Assembly (NCBI GenBank): GCA_027382625.1
Contig: JAJKFJ010022100.1
Location: forward strand, 186,001 to 250,000
Direction: 5' to 3'
Origin: Tetmemena sp. SeJ-2015
Lineage: Eukaryota > Ciliophora > Spirotrichea > Sporadotrichida > Oxytrichidae
Length of the DNA: 64,000 bases
The translations under genes and the position numbers were made by a program. Below the pieces are notes generated by a model. That model had not been told where the DNA came from. It did no database searches and worked only from the letters and a program-made list of their open reading frames with translations. Of the stretch, positions 53,937 through 64,000 are shown piece by piece (position 1 is the stretch's first letter; each line of letters opens with the position of its first letter).

Positions 53937-56900
53937 TCAGTTCAGTCTGCCAGAGCACTTCTCTGCCCCGCAGAAGCAGGAAATCTTTTCAGACTCGTAG
54001 TCAAAATTGTAATTGTAAGTAAGCTCTTCTCCTGACTTTATTTATCTGTTTGTGGATATGATGATGTGTTTCTATTGCTGGACATTGATTATCTTAGCCG
54101 AGCAATTCGCATCGCAGGAATGATTCAAGTAGCGAGCTTTGTTTCCGAAAAAGGTTGCATCTATGATATATTCCTTGTCTAATCTGAAAAGATAGCAATC
54201 ACCGATTCCCTTCTGCTCGTAGTAAATTTCTCTCTTATCAGCAACTTTGTTTCTAATCTTTTCACCGACATATTCTATCACAATATCTCCAGGCATCAAA
54301 CTATACAAAATATTTAGAGAATTAAGTATAAATACTCTTCTAAGGTGAATAATCCATTTCTGTGAATCTTAGATGGACCTACTTCCACTCTCTTCGGTTG
54401 GGCCTTACTCAATCTGTATTTCATGGCAATTGGGAGATCTATTTCCTTGTTCTAATAGAAATTAATGAAGTTAAAAAATTTACAGAGTCCACTGTGTCTG
54501 TTTATCTAATTTTCTTGGCTAATACAGTTTTCTAGGCTGCAAGTTGATTCTTTTTCTCATTAACTTCATCAAGCATAGCTTTAGAGTAGAACATCTTCTT
54601 TCCGAGAGTTTGTAGCATTTACTCATACTGCATATGCTTACTGCAAGTGAGTCTCTTCATTGATGTCATAGGATTTTAGTTTTCACCCATTTGATTTATC
54701 TTCACCATTCTTTTGAAAACATCATCTAAAGTTCTCCCTTAGAATTTCTAAAACTGTTAATCAACTCATAATATTTACCTTTGCAGAGAGTAAAGAATTT
54801 TAGTTCTCTGATTCCTAAGTCTGATTTTGCGAATGAAGTACTTGAGTACCACTCTTAATAAAGAACGTCTTATTCTTGATCTCTGCTCTATTCCAAACAG
54901 ATATAGGATACTTTGTTTTCCCTCCAAACTCTGAAATAGAAAAGATGATGTTCTAAAGTGTGAAGTTTGGCCTCTCTCTTTAGAAATGCTGCATTATCTT
55001 TTACCAAAAGATTGTCTGATTAATGGCTGAGATTTAAGACTCATCAGTTTTAACTTCAATGTTCTTATTCTAGTTGTAATGGATACCAATCAGGATTTTT
55101 TCTCTGATCTTTTCACTAGTATAGTTAATTTAAGGGAAGCTGAACTCATTCTTTTAAAGTTCTCTGATTGTGTTGTTATTGTACATGAAATAACTTTTTC
55201 TCATCAAAAGAGGTTCAATCGAGTCCTCTCCAAGCTTAGTCATCTTCTTGATCATTGTAAAACTTCCAATAAATTCTAATAGCAGAGAAATCGGTGAATC
55301 TATCAATACTATTGTCTTTCTTTTGGCCATAAATCATCTTCATCTATGATTAGATTAATCTCTTTCTTCAAACTAAGTACAGTCAAATTTCCCACTCTGT
55401 TAAACATGTCGAAGTAGAAAGGTCTCCATTTCTCAATTTAAAGAGGCTTCTCTAAATCACTCGGACTTTGATAGTCATTTAACATAACTTAAGTTTGATG
55501 GAGAGCCATTAGTTAGGTATTCTAAGCAAACGGATTCATAATTTGGCCTGAAGGAGGGACAAACATTTACTTACTTTTTTGTAATTTAAAATGCTTATAT
55601 TTAATTTAGTGATTATAGACATATTCCATGGCACTTGATTCTTACAAATCTAATACCTTCTTTTGGTTGTGTATTCTTAAAGATACCCTACAGTAAACTC
55701 CCTCTTGTCTAGTGCATTACTCACAATAAGTTTCCTTAGTCCTTAAAAATGCGACTTTATTTTCTCTGTATGCGCATGGGAAATGGTAAGCAGCATTGCA
55801 CTTCTTGGTAAAGCAAATTATAGAAGCTCCATTTTCATTGCAAACTAAGCATTTAGTAGTTTTAGCCTTACCACTTTGAACTTGGAAAAAGTTAACTAGT
55901 TATCCATCTCCAATTTCATAAACATCAGTTGACCAAACTGCGCAATTAACATGAACAAATTAGTTGATCTAGAAGGGTATAAGTCTTCCTGTGATCGTGT
56001 ACTCTCCAAACATTCTACATAAAACGCATTTAAGCTTCATCTAAGGATTAATGACAAGCTAATCTTCCATTGTGCATAGTTCATCCTCTGAAGTTTAGTG
56101 ATTAAATTAAGAGAAAGTGTTTATCTTTTCGTCGATTTAGTTCTCACTATTTTCACTAATTTAAAAGCCCTACATTTTATCGGCCTTAGTTTCTCTACCA
56201 ATTACTTTTTGGGCATTTTTAATCAAGATTCGAACTTGCTCTTCAAACCATTTGAAGAAAGTCTACTTAATTTTCATTACTGCTTTCAACTCATATTGTA
56301 AATAGAGCTCTGCAAAATTTACAGCATTCAAAGTATCGTGATTAATTGGTGAAATTATTTTTGCTAACTCTGTAGGTGAGAAAAACAAGTCTCTTTTTCC
56401 AAATCTATGTTGATCTACATTTCTTAAAGATTCAAATAGATTTCTTTTTTCTGGCAAGAAGGATTCCTTATAGCCATACATTTCACGGTATAATTGATAA
56501 GCCTCTGTTTTGGGAATCTCTTAAGATTTTTAATTTTGAGTTTGAAGAACATCTTTAAATGAAATTGATGGAACTTTCTATAATAGTGGCGTTTTTTATT
56601 ATTCTTTTTCTTGCTCCGTATTCTCAACATCTGGCTTCAATTAATCTACTGCTTGAATATTTTCAATTTCCATTCTCTCCTAATCTTCATTCTTATTTTC
56701 TTCATGGGCTTCATTTTTTTATTCTTCAGCTTAAGCTTTATATATAAAATCAGTCGTTAATAAGCTTGATCAATCTGCATTTCTTGTTCTTGCTAATTAT
56801 CTGAGTCAGCTGTTTGTTCCTAAGCTGCTTCAAAGCAGACATCTGTCTCTAGTAAGTCAAGCCAATCAAGAAGAGTTTAATCTTTTCTGAAAAATTCGAA

Positions 56901-59900
56901 GTTTGAATTCACAAAGCCCTTGATAAATAAGGGTGCCTTATCTGGAATAGGGAATAGGTGGATTAATATATCTGTACAGAGACTCATCAAGAGTTTATGG
57001 CGAGAAATTATCTGATGAATATTTTCATAGTGATCACAAGTTTCTTTTATCAAATGATTGATAGTCTTTCCCGAGAGTAAGCATTCAAGACATTTGTAAT
57101 CCTTAGCAGAAGCCTATTCTAAATCTAGTTGCGCTTTTTTGGCATCACTTAGAGAAGGCGGTAAAAGGAGTGAGCATTTATAATGAGAGTAGAAACCACA
57201 ATCTGCGCATTTAAGCATCAAGTCATCCACAGATTTTTCCTTTTTCTTTGATAGATTTCTATTGAGATTGAGTGAATGCTAATGAATAGATTGAGACTTT
57301 TTCCTTGAAAGAGGCTATTCGGATTTAGATTCCTCTGAATCTTCTTTTATATACAAAATAATTTATGATCTTCAGTTTTCTTGTTACATATCTTGCAGAA
57401 TGATTTTTTGTATTCATTCTTGCCACACTAAAAGCAAAAGGAGAAGTTTTGTGAGAATTCAAAATCAGTGATCTCTAAATTTTTCTTTTCTTCTGTGTCC
57501 TTCTCATTGAAGAAAGATTTCGTTCCACACTATTAGCATTTAAAGCACTCTTAGCATTTCCACTAACAGTTTGGGATGGTTTTGAGTTGTGGCTTTAAAC
57601 AGAAGGAGTGGAATGCTTTATCACAGACATCACAGTATAGCAAGAATGCCTCCTGAGTGGCAGAGGAGCAGAGCTCACAAAATTTGCAATTGAGACATTT
57701 CCAATACTTTTAGTATTTTGAGACATCGTCCTCAGGAAGTTGAAGGCAATAAGTGTGGAAAGACTCACCGCATAAAGTGCATGATAAAAAGTCTTCTCTG
57801 TTACCAAAGGAGCCACATAGGTAGCACATTTCCTCATAGATAAGAGCCGGATCGTCAAATGAGCATCTAGCTGGATTGGAATAGTAGCACTTTTCATCAT
57901 CAATCTCTTGATAATGATAGTTTAAATCTTTAGACTTTTTATGATGATTTACTTATTGATAATAGCTCATCATCATTTGCTGCTGTTACTTAACATGATC
58001 AACAGGAGCAGAATCATTTTTCCCTTCGTTTTTATCCTAAAGGTTGCTATTATGTAAACTAGAATCCTGATTCAAAGCTTGGGTTAAAAGACTAACCCCA
58101 GAAGCCAAGGTTCGAGTTCCGCTAGATTAACCATAGTCAGAATCAATCTAAAACTAGTTCAATCTTTGTCTTTTAAGGTTCTTGATAGAATTTCCTCCAA
58201 CAGTAAAGGGAGGATCAAAGGAATCGTCATCTTTATTTTAACTCTTTTGGTTAAATGCCTGATTGTGAGATCTTTTACTTCCGCTATAGCTCAATTCATT
58301 AGGGGGCTAGTTTACTACGGCTCCACTCGTGGTAAGGAGTCTATCTTCGTTGTAGTTTAATTTTAAATTTCAAAATAAGTTAATCTACTTTCTGACTCTC
58401 AAGTTATAAATAAAAATTCTTTATGATGCCACCTATTTGAGAATGCTCTTTCTATCCGTCATTTTGCCCAGGCGTACCCTAAGCATCTTCTATCTCCATA
58501 TCTGACTCTACGTTTGCTTTGGCATCTTTTGGAACCTTGGCTACATAGTTCACATCTGCATCACTCTCTGACTTCTCCTCTAAAGCCTCAAGAGCTTGAA
58601 TTTTCTGAATATATTAGGCACTTTGACTATACTTCTACCCAAGAGAATTAGCAGAAGAATGCTCTTGGCTATCTAATAAATCCTCAACTGGGAGCATAAA
58701 TACTTGGTCCTCAGGCTCAGGATTATATTACTTCTCAAGCCTCTCATTATTTAGCTTTTCAATCATTCGAGAAGTATGAGAATCAATAAATTATCTATTA
58801 GTTAAAACACACAAAAATTTTATAATTTATTGAATCCTCATCCAAGCATCTCAATTTATTCTTTTCAATTAAGTTCCAGTATTTAGAGAGGATATTGTTG
58901 CAAATATCTTTCATTTTTATGGCATCCTTATGTACTTTATGTTTTGGTTGATTAAAAGTGATGGCATTTTAGAATATTAGGTTTACATCTGATTTAAGTA
59001 GTTCGGGGCTCCTCAAATACTCACCTATCTTTTCCCTGATATACTTAAAGCACATTGGATTCTTGATTATTTTAGTGTAATTTAGAACTCTTCCTTCTAC
59101 AGGCTCTTGATAATAGAACATTTTGTCCTCCGCAGCTAACTTTTCAATGAGCTCTGCTATTTGCTGATATCTGTATTTTTATCTGCAGTTCTTGCAATTG
59201 TATTAGAGTTTTCCTTCATTAAAATGCTTCAGAGTGGATTGATTGTTGAAGATTCTGTCACAGCCAATATGTGCCTGCATCAAGCATTTCACACATTCAA
59301 TAAAATATCTTAATAAGGTATAAATTAAAATTTTATTGAAAGATTGTATCGTTTGAATCAGTAAGTCAGATCCAGGTAAGTTCATATTATCGGGCCAAAA
59401 CTTTTCGCAAACAAGGCAGTACTGTTTTCTATCCCTTTTCTTATTGCAACTGGAGCATAGCTTGTAATCCTTAGACCATTTATAGTTTCTCTTGTCTCCT
59501 GCTTAAGTGGCCCCGCAGTTTTCACAGCATGCACACTATTCACATTTGTAGAAATGATTCAGTTGTGCGAATGTAGTCCTCTTTGACTCAATTAGCCCTC
59601 CTTGCTTAATTTCTTTTTCTGGAATGATTGATGGTACTGCTGATTTCACAGTTGCATCGAGGCAGTCATAGTGAAAACCAGAGTTGCATTTTTAGCAAAT
59701 AAGCATTTAATCCTTATTTCTCACTGAAAGACAGTTTGTACAGCGAATACACTCTTGGCATCTCCATTCATTCTCTCTCATGCCCAAACCAGAGTGTACT
59801 TAAGGTGATTTCAAACACTATAAATGGTAATTCTTAGAGCAATTTGAGCACTTTAAATGCTCGATATCATTGGTAATGTAGTTACAAGTTGAGCATCTCT

Positions 59901-62285
59901 CATCTCTAGCCTCTCTAGTTATATTAGCAATTCTCAAACCCTCAGAATGATCCTGAATCATAGTGATATCTCGAAGTGCTCTCTTCTAAAGCAGTGACTC
60001 TTAGAAGCATACCATTTCAAACATCCTTATTTTAAGCTTTTCTAGGAGCTAGCAACGTTCTCCATCGATTACAAGTAATCTAATGAGACATAGCCTCTTG
60101 TCAAATCTGCTTTAAATTTGTAGGATTGAAAGTAAAACCACTCTGTTCTTTCCTTCTGAGCGCTCTTAAAGTTTAGGAGCCTTATAAGTATCATATAGTC
60201 CTCAGCTCTGGGATCATACTTTGCTCTGAGAAATATTCCTAACTTTGGTTTTGAGTGAGATTTATCTGCATTTATAGGTTCGTAGCTCAGTATTGTGAAT
60301 TAATAGTGGCTCATGTTTGCTTCTGTTATTTCAACCTCCTTTGCTTATTCTAAGTAGGAAGTAAAGGCTTTCTATATTTGAGTGGCGAAATTGCTGAATT
60401 TATTAGTCACATCCTTTGTATATGCAGACTTTAAATAAGAACCGAGCACATCAGCTTCGATAAATAACGAAGATGAATTTAATAAAGAATTTGCTTCGAA
60501 GTCTCTTAGGTCTTTTTGATAGTTTGTTTGCTCTTTAATCTTAATATCTAGAGCAGAAATATTGCCACTTCCAGAGAAAATAGGTGTCACAAAATCCACT
60601 TGATTATCCTCTCTGCCTTTTGTAAGTTTCTGAATTATTATTATACTATTGTCTAATGAATTAAATTATAAAAATACAAACGATCATAAGGACATCTCTT
60701 TAAGAAAAACTAAAGTTAATTAATTAAAATCAACCATTTTTTGGTAGAATGATATTTTTCTAATTGATTTTCTAAGGAAAACATTTTGGCAAACTTAAGA
60801 TCAAGTTTTCTACCTATTCTTTTATCGCTATTATGAAATTTATTTATGATCTTATAATTATATTAATTATAGAATTAGAAGATAAATTTTTTAACTCATA
60901 TAATTTAAATTCTAATGAATTAGATCCTTTCACAGTCTACTCGAGAAGCTACTAAGGAATAGATTCTAGCATGCTCAATTTTACGAAATACGGCTTAGAG
61001 AGATTTAGATATTCCTCCTTCTCCAAAAATCTGGAATCTTTTTATTTTATTTCATCCTTGAAAACTTTAATTTTAAGGGTTTCAAGATCTACTTTATCGA
61101 TTAGCTAAATTATTACAGGATTGCTAAAAGCAAACAATTAAATATGATCTTTGTTTACATGTAAGATATATAATTATATGAATTACTTTCTTCTTATAAA
61201 ACAAAGATTAATTTTATCGTATCATTAAATTTAATTTGCACCTTTAAATCCATACTAGACTATTAATTCGAATTGTGATTCTAAAATATTTTGTCTTAGA
61301 CCATATTGATTATGTATCTTCCCTCGCAAAAGAGAGGATGAGGGTCTATATATTCAAACTTCTCTGTATTTTTCTTATCCCCATCTTTTACTTTTTCGTG
61401 ATCACCTTCCTTCACTTCCTCTTAAGAGTCTTAGGTTTCTTTGATCGCCTTTAGCTTTTTTTCTTACAATAGACTTTGAGCCTGCTGATGAATTAGTAAA
61501 ATGTCTGAGGCCACACCTCCATCATCGTTTTGAATTTAAGCATTACCTGCACTATTTTTGACTGAAAGCGTGTAAGATAAATTCCTTAAACTTCAAGCCT
61601 AAGATTTATAAATGGAAATCTTATTAGGAGCAAAAAGGGAAGACTTTTTAACAGACACCTTATTAAATATCAACGATTTCATGACTGAAATCGTGTTAGA
61701 CTGTGTCATTTTGGCACTCCTAGTTTTGCCTGATATTGCAGGTACACTAGAGAGAGTCTTGTTACCTTTTTAGCCTGAGGAAGAATTGGCAGAGGTGTTT
61801 TGCTTGCTCTGCTATTGCTGCTACTTGTCTTTAGCTTTCTCGTCTCTTTTCTTGTCTAGATGCTTAGAATCGCTTTTTCCCGGCATTTTTTCAATCTTTT
61901 CCCTGGCTATAATGGCGCTCTTTCTGGGAGATTTCCTCTCTTCAACTTCACTCTCTGATGAGCTTTCAGATCTTGGTCTTCTTTTGTCGCTTCTGAACTT
62001 GTCGATATCTCTGTGGTGGCTTGATCTGTTAGTCCCTGGCTCAGATTTCCCTCCAGATTTATTTGGACCACCACTCTTGTCACGCTCATCAGACTTTCTC
62101 AAGCGATTCTGATTCATTGCTGCACTGTTGTTTGCACTGAGAGAGGCCTTTGATAAGGAGTTATTTGATTAGCCTGCCTAACCTACTCCATCTCTGGTGC
62201 TTCTATTTCTCATGGGACGTCTACCCTCCAAAAGGAGCTGGTAATATTCACCAATAGACATATTTATTTCGGGGAAGTCCTCCAT
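53937..62285 (-). CDS. KMT2/trithorax-like histone H3K4 methyltransferase
   Basis: ATG 62285 (MEDFPEINMSIGEYYQ), stop TGA 53937-53939; at most ~2,780 codons. In order: basic/Ser-rich N-region (62.1-61.8 kb); PHD cassette (59.95-59.2 kb: RCSTCNYITNDIEHLKCSNC, WRCQECIRCTNC, FHYDCLD, LCSSCNKKRDRKQYCLVCEK); bromodomain (59.12-58.87 kb: VLNYTKIIKNPMCFKYI, NAITFN); second PHD cassette (57.83-57.4 kb: MCYLCGSFGNREDFLSCTLC, FHSFCLKPQ, WKCQECFKC); extended PHD (56.03-55.68 kb: HVNCAVWSTDVYE, YHFPCAYREN); FYRN-like RVGNLTVLSL (55.4 kb); SET (54.39-53.99 kb: GDIVIEYVGEKIRNKVADKR, YIIDATFFGNKARYLNHSCD, GEELTYNYNF); post-SET CFCGAEKCSGRLN. It would methylate H3K4 in nuclear chromatin. Introns are short GT...AG (two of 35 bp located at 54301-54335 and 61124-61158). 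No pointer-type IES was needed to follow the frame. Confidence 0.88.
54301..54335 (-). other. 35-bp GT...AG intron in the SET domain
   Basis: The coding strand reads ...TTAGAAGA, then GTATTTATAC...TTTTGTATAG, then TTTGATGCCTGG. Splicing gives HRNGLFTLEDLMPGDIVIEY, the expected start of a SET domain. Confidence 0.75.
61124..61158 (-). other. 35-bp GT...AG intron near the N-terminus of the SET gene
   Basis: GTAAACAAAG...TTGCTTTTAG on the coding strand. Splicing joins SNSYNYISY to INPVIIQLIDKVDLETLKI in frame. Confidence 0.65.
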
Positions 62286-62799
62286 TTTCCAAAGAGTAGT
62301 CAATAGATTTTAAATTATTATAAACCCATCAATTAATCAATAATAAGGCGTCGTGAAATTTTTGTTCCTCATATTGTTTATAAGGCATCAAGATTTTTAA
62401 AGAGGAAATTTATAAACAAAATTTCTTAGTTACGTTTCAAGATCTCAAAATATAGATAGAAACTTATTTCTGCATTTATAATTTTGTAAATACACTTAAT
62501 GGCAAACGCTTGGGATATTGTGTCAATTATTGATAGAAATTAGTTGAAAATAATCTATTCATTTTATTCACAGTATTCAAACAGTAAAAATTATAGTGTC
62601 TTATTTATAGAAAATTAATAACTATTGGATGCGTTTGGCATAATCCCTCTAAGGAAATTATTCAATAATTATTCAAATTAATATATAAGAATTAGGATCT
62701 TAAAATTTTTAAGTTTGAAATTCTAATGATATAAGGTTTCATGTTTAGAGTTCAATTCTTTTCGAAAGATTCTTTTCAAACTCTCAACTCATTTAAGTT
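62286..62799. other. Divergent region upstream of SET gene and cystinosin-like gene
   Basis: AT-rich, with several short open stretches. It should contain the 5' end of the SET gene and the missing N-terminal exon or MDS of the transporter gene. I could not identify either with confidence. Confidence 0.4.
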
Positions 62800-63799
62800 A
62801 TTTAAGATTTAAAACATATCATAGCAATACTCTTGGATGGATATCGTTCTTCTCTTGGAGTATAAGTTTCTATCCGCAAATACTAATCAACTACAAAAGG
62901 AAAAAGTAAATGCCTCTTACTAAAAAATAGGATGGATTTTAAATTTGATATAGAGTTGATGGTTTTTCTGTGGAATTTGCGCTTTTAAACCCTCAAGGTT
63001 TCTTCTTCTACTCTTACTATTCATTGGCAGGGTATATTTATCCCACGAAAGCTACAGGAACAGTACTTACTTCTTGTTCATAATTAATCTCTAATAGGTT
63101 GCACCAAATGATTTGGTATTCGCACTTCATGCGTTTGCGATATCTGCCTGCCAATTTACTCAAATCTTCATGTATGATGTAAGAATAAACTCATCTCTTT
63201 ACTTCTGGTTTCATGAATCGTTTTAGAAAGGAGAGAATTAGAAGAAGCTTCAGTGGTGGCCCATCGCCTTGCTGATCGGAGAGTGGATTTTTGTTATAAC
63301 TCTCTTCAGTTTAGAAGTGTCTGGAGTTGAACTTAATGATCAAATAAAAACTCTGAGAGTAGCTGGCTATTGCAAGGCGCTCATTACTTTTGTGAAATAC
63401 ATGCCTCAGGTGAGACACTCCTTTCTTTGCTTATTTGGTTATAATCCTTTTTTCTAATAGGTGTATTTAAACTACAAAAGGCAAAGCACTGTGGGTTGGT
63501 CTATTGAGAACATTTTCCTAGACTTCACAGGAGGATTGCTTTCTCTATTACAGTAGATCCTAGACACAGTGGCAAGAGGACAGCCATTTTTCGGGACTGA
63601 CTCATTCAACATTGTGAAGTTCTTGCTATCTATTATGTCAATCATCTTTGACATCATATTTTTGTTCCAACACTTCGTGCTCTATAAGGATGCCAGAAAG
63701 ATAGAGAAGCTCACTAAGAATGCACACTCAGAATAGGTAATAACAATTTTACGTCAGCTTATAAAATTTAGATATAGTAAGGATGATTTGATTCCTTGA
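62800..63799 (+). CDS. Cystinosin-family lysosomal PQ-loop transporter, 5' end unresolved
   Basis: Spliced reading: [20 protein letters not shown] (first PQ motif), [20 protein letters not shown], then [57 protein letters not shown] (second PQ motif), [20 protein letters not shown] with one Q as TAG, and [15 protein letters not shown]. These match cystinosin along its seven-helix core. Family members export cystine from lysosomes with protons. Four GT...AG introns (62906-62953, 63063-63097, 63179-63226, 63410-63460) each restore frame. TAG after AHSE is read as Gln, giving TGA 63797-63799; if an intron follows, the end could differ slightly. The luminal N-terminal domain and start codon were not found, perhaps behind an intron or IES. 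Confidence 0.85.
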
Positions 63800-64000
63800 A
63801 GAAAAATTAATTTCGCAAAGCATTAAATCTAATTATCGCTCCAGTATTTAAGAAAGGAAAGAATAATCTTATAGTAAAGATTTAAGTTTATAATACTCAG
63901 TTTTTATTCTAGCTTATCATCTTTGTTCTAATAAATGCTTTATAATATTTGATGAAGACAGAGAGATGAATAATTTATTGCATTTATTTAATGATTAACA
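63800..64000. other. 3' flank of the cystinosin-like gene
   Basis: AT-rich to the window edge. Nothing recognised. Confidence 0.4.

Noticed and set aside
57595..57903. 102-codon minus ORF starting MMMKSATIPIQLDAHL
   Set aside because: It is in the wrong frame. The +1-shifted frame over the same bases gives the Cys/His-rich PHD sequence of the SET gene.
58085..58135. Possible tRNA (GGTTCGAGTTCC)
   Set aside because: It lies within the continuous SET gene reading frame on the other strand (NQSSGTRTLASG-type coding), and no cloverleaf forms.
61786..62112. 108-codon plus ORF rich in Leu/Ser
   Set aside because: Antisense shadow of the basic Ser/Arg-rich N-terminus of the SET gene.
1..64000. 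CRISPR array, bacterial operons, ribosome binding sites, rRNA genes
   Set aside because: Nothing of this kind was seen. Gene content, introns and code are those of a ciliate, so prokaryotic features were not called.

Overview
The window looks like germline (micronuclear) DNA of a ciliate that reads TAA and TAG as glutamine and stops only at TGA. I infer a hypotrich/spirotrich of the Oxytricha-Stylonychia type. Two observations carry this. First, every recognisable protein here runs through in-frame TAA/TAG at glutamine-like positions and ends at TGA. Second, several genes are cut by short AT-rich spacers that lack GT...AG ends but carry a short direct repeat at both ends (for example CCTCAGAT, TTGAGGA, AAATG, TTGGA, GAATCC). 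Joining the flanks at one repeat copy restores conserved reading frames. That is the MDS-pointer-IES layout of hypotrich germline genes. Conventional introns also occur; they are short (35-51 bp) with GT...AG ends.

Layout. 1-3,460: a repeat element, then coding-like islands on the minus strand, including a Gln/Asn-rich hypothetical gene. 3,990-5,125 (-): a secreted alpha-carbonic-anhydrase-like gene with three pointer-flanked IESs; its zinc ligands appear to be lost. 5,384-53,766 (+): a tandem array of five paralogous membrane hybrid histidine kinase genes, HK1 to HK5. Each has the plan multi-TM N-terminus, linker, PAS-like stretch, HisKA, HATPase, REC, and each is cut by about 20 or more IESs. 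53,937-62,285 (-): one large KMT2/trithorax-like H3K4 methyltransferase gene (PHD cassette, bromodomain, second PHD cassette, extended PHD, FYRN-like, SET, post-SET). 62,800-63,799 (+): a cystinosin-family PQ-loop transporter. The last two genes show ordinary introns but no obvious IES, in sharp contrast to the kinase array.

The kinase array looks like a duplicated dimer. HK2 and HK4 resemble each other in N-terminus and flanks (type B). HK1, HK3 and HK5 form type A. A decayed copy of the SET/post-SET tail lies just downstream of HK3, exactly where the intact SET gene lies downstream of HK5. I infer that the duplicated unit was B-A plus the end of the SET gene.

Most transposon-like insertions lie inside IESs of the array. 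They include a family with GATGAATACG terminal inverted repeats, elements with TATAG ends, two poly-G-ended 0.87 kb elements with 8-bp target duplications, a 326-bp MITE with an 8-bp target duplication, a 2.3 kb element with long inverted repeats and its own ORFs, and a 5.1 kb IES in HK3 holding foreign-looking ORFs and a 1.1 kb palindrome. Several blocks (about 22.1-23.1, 24.1-25.3, 33.5-37.1, 44.4-44.9 and 47.2-47.4 kb) look like degraded consensus sequence, so single-base frame breaks there should not be over-read.
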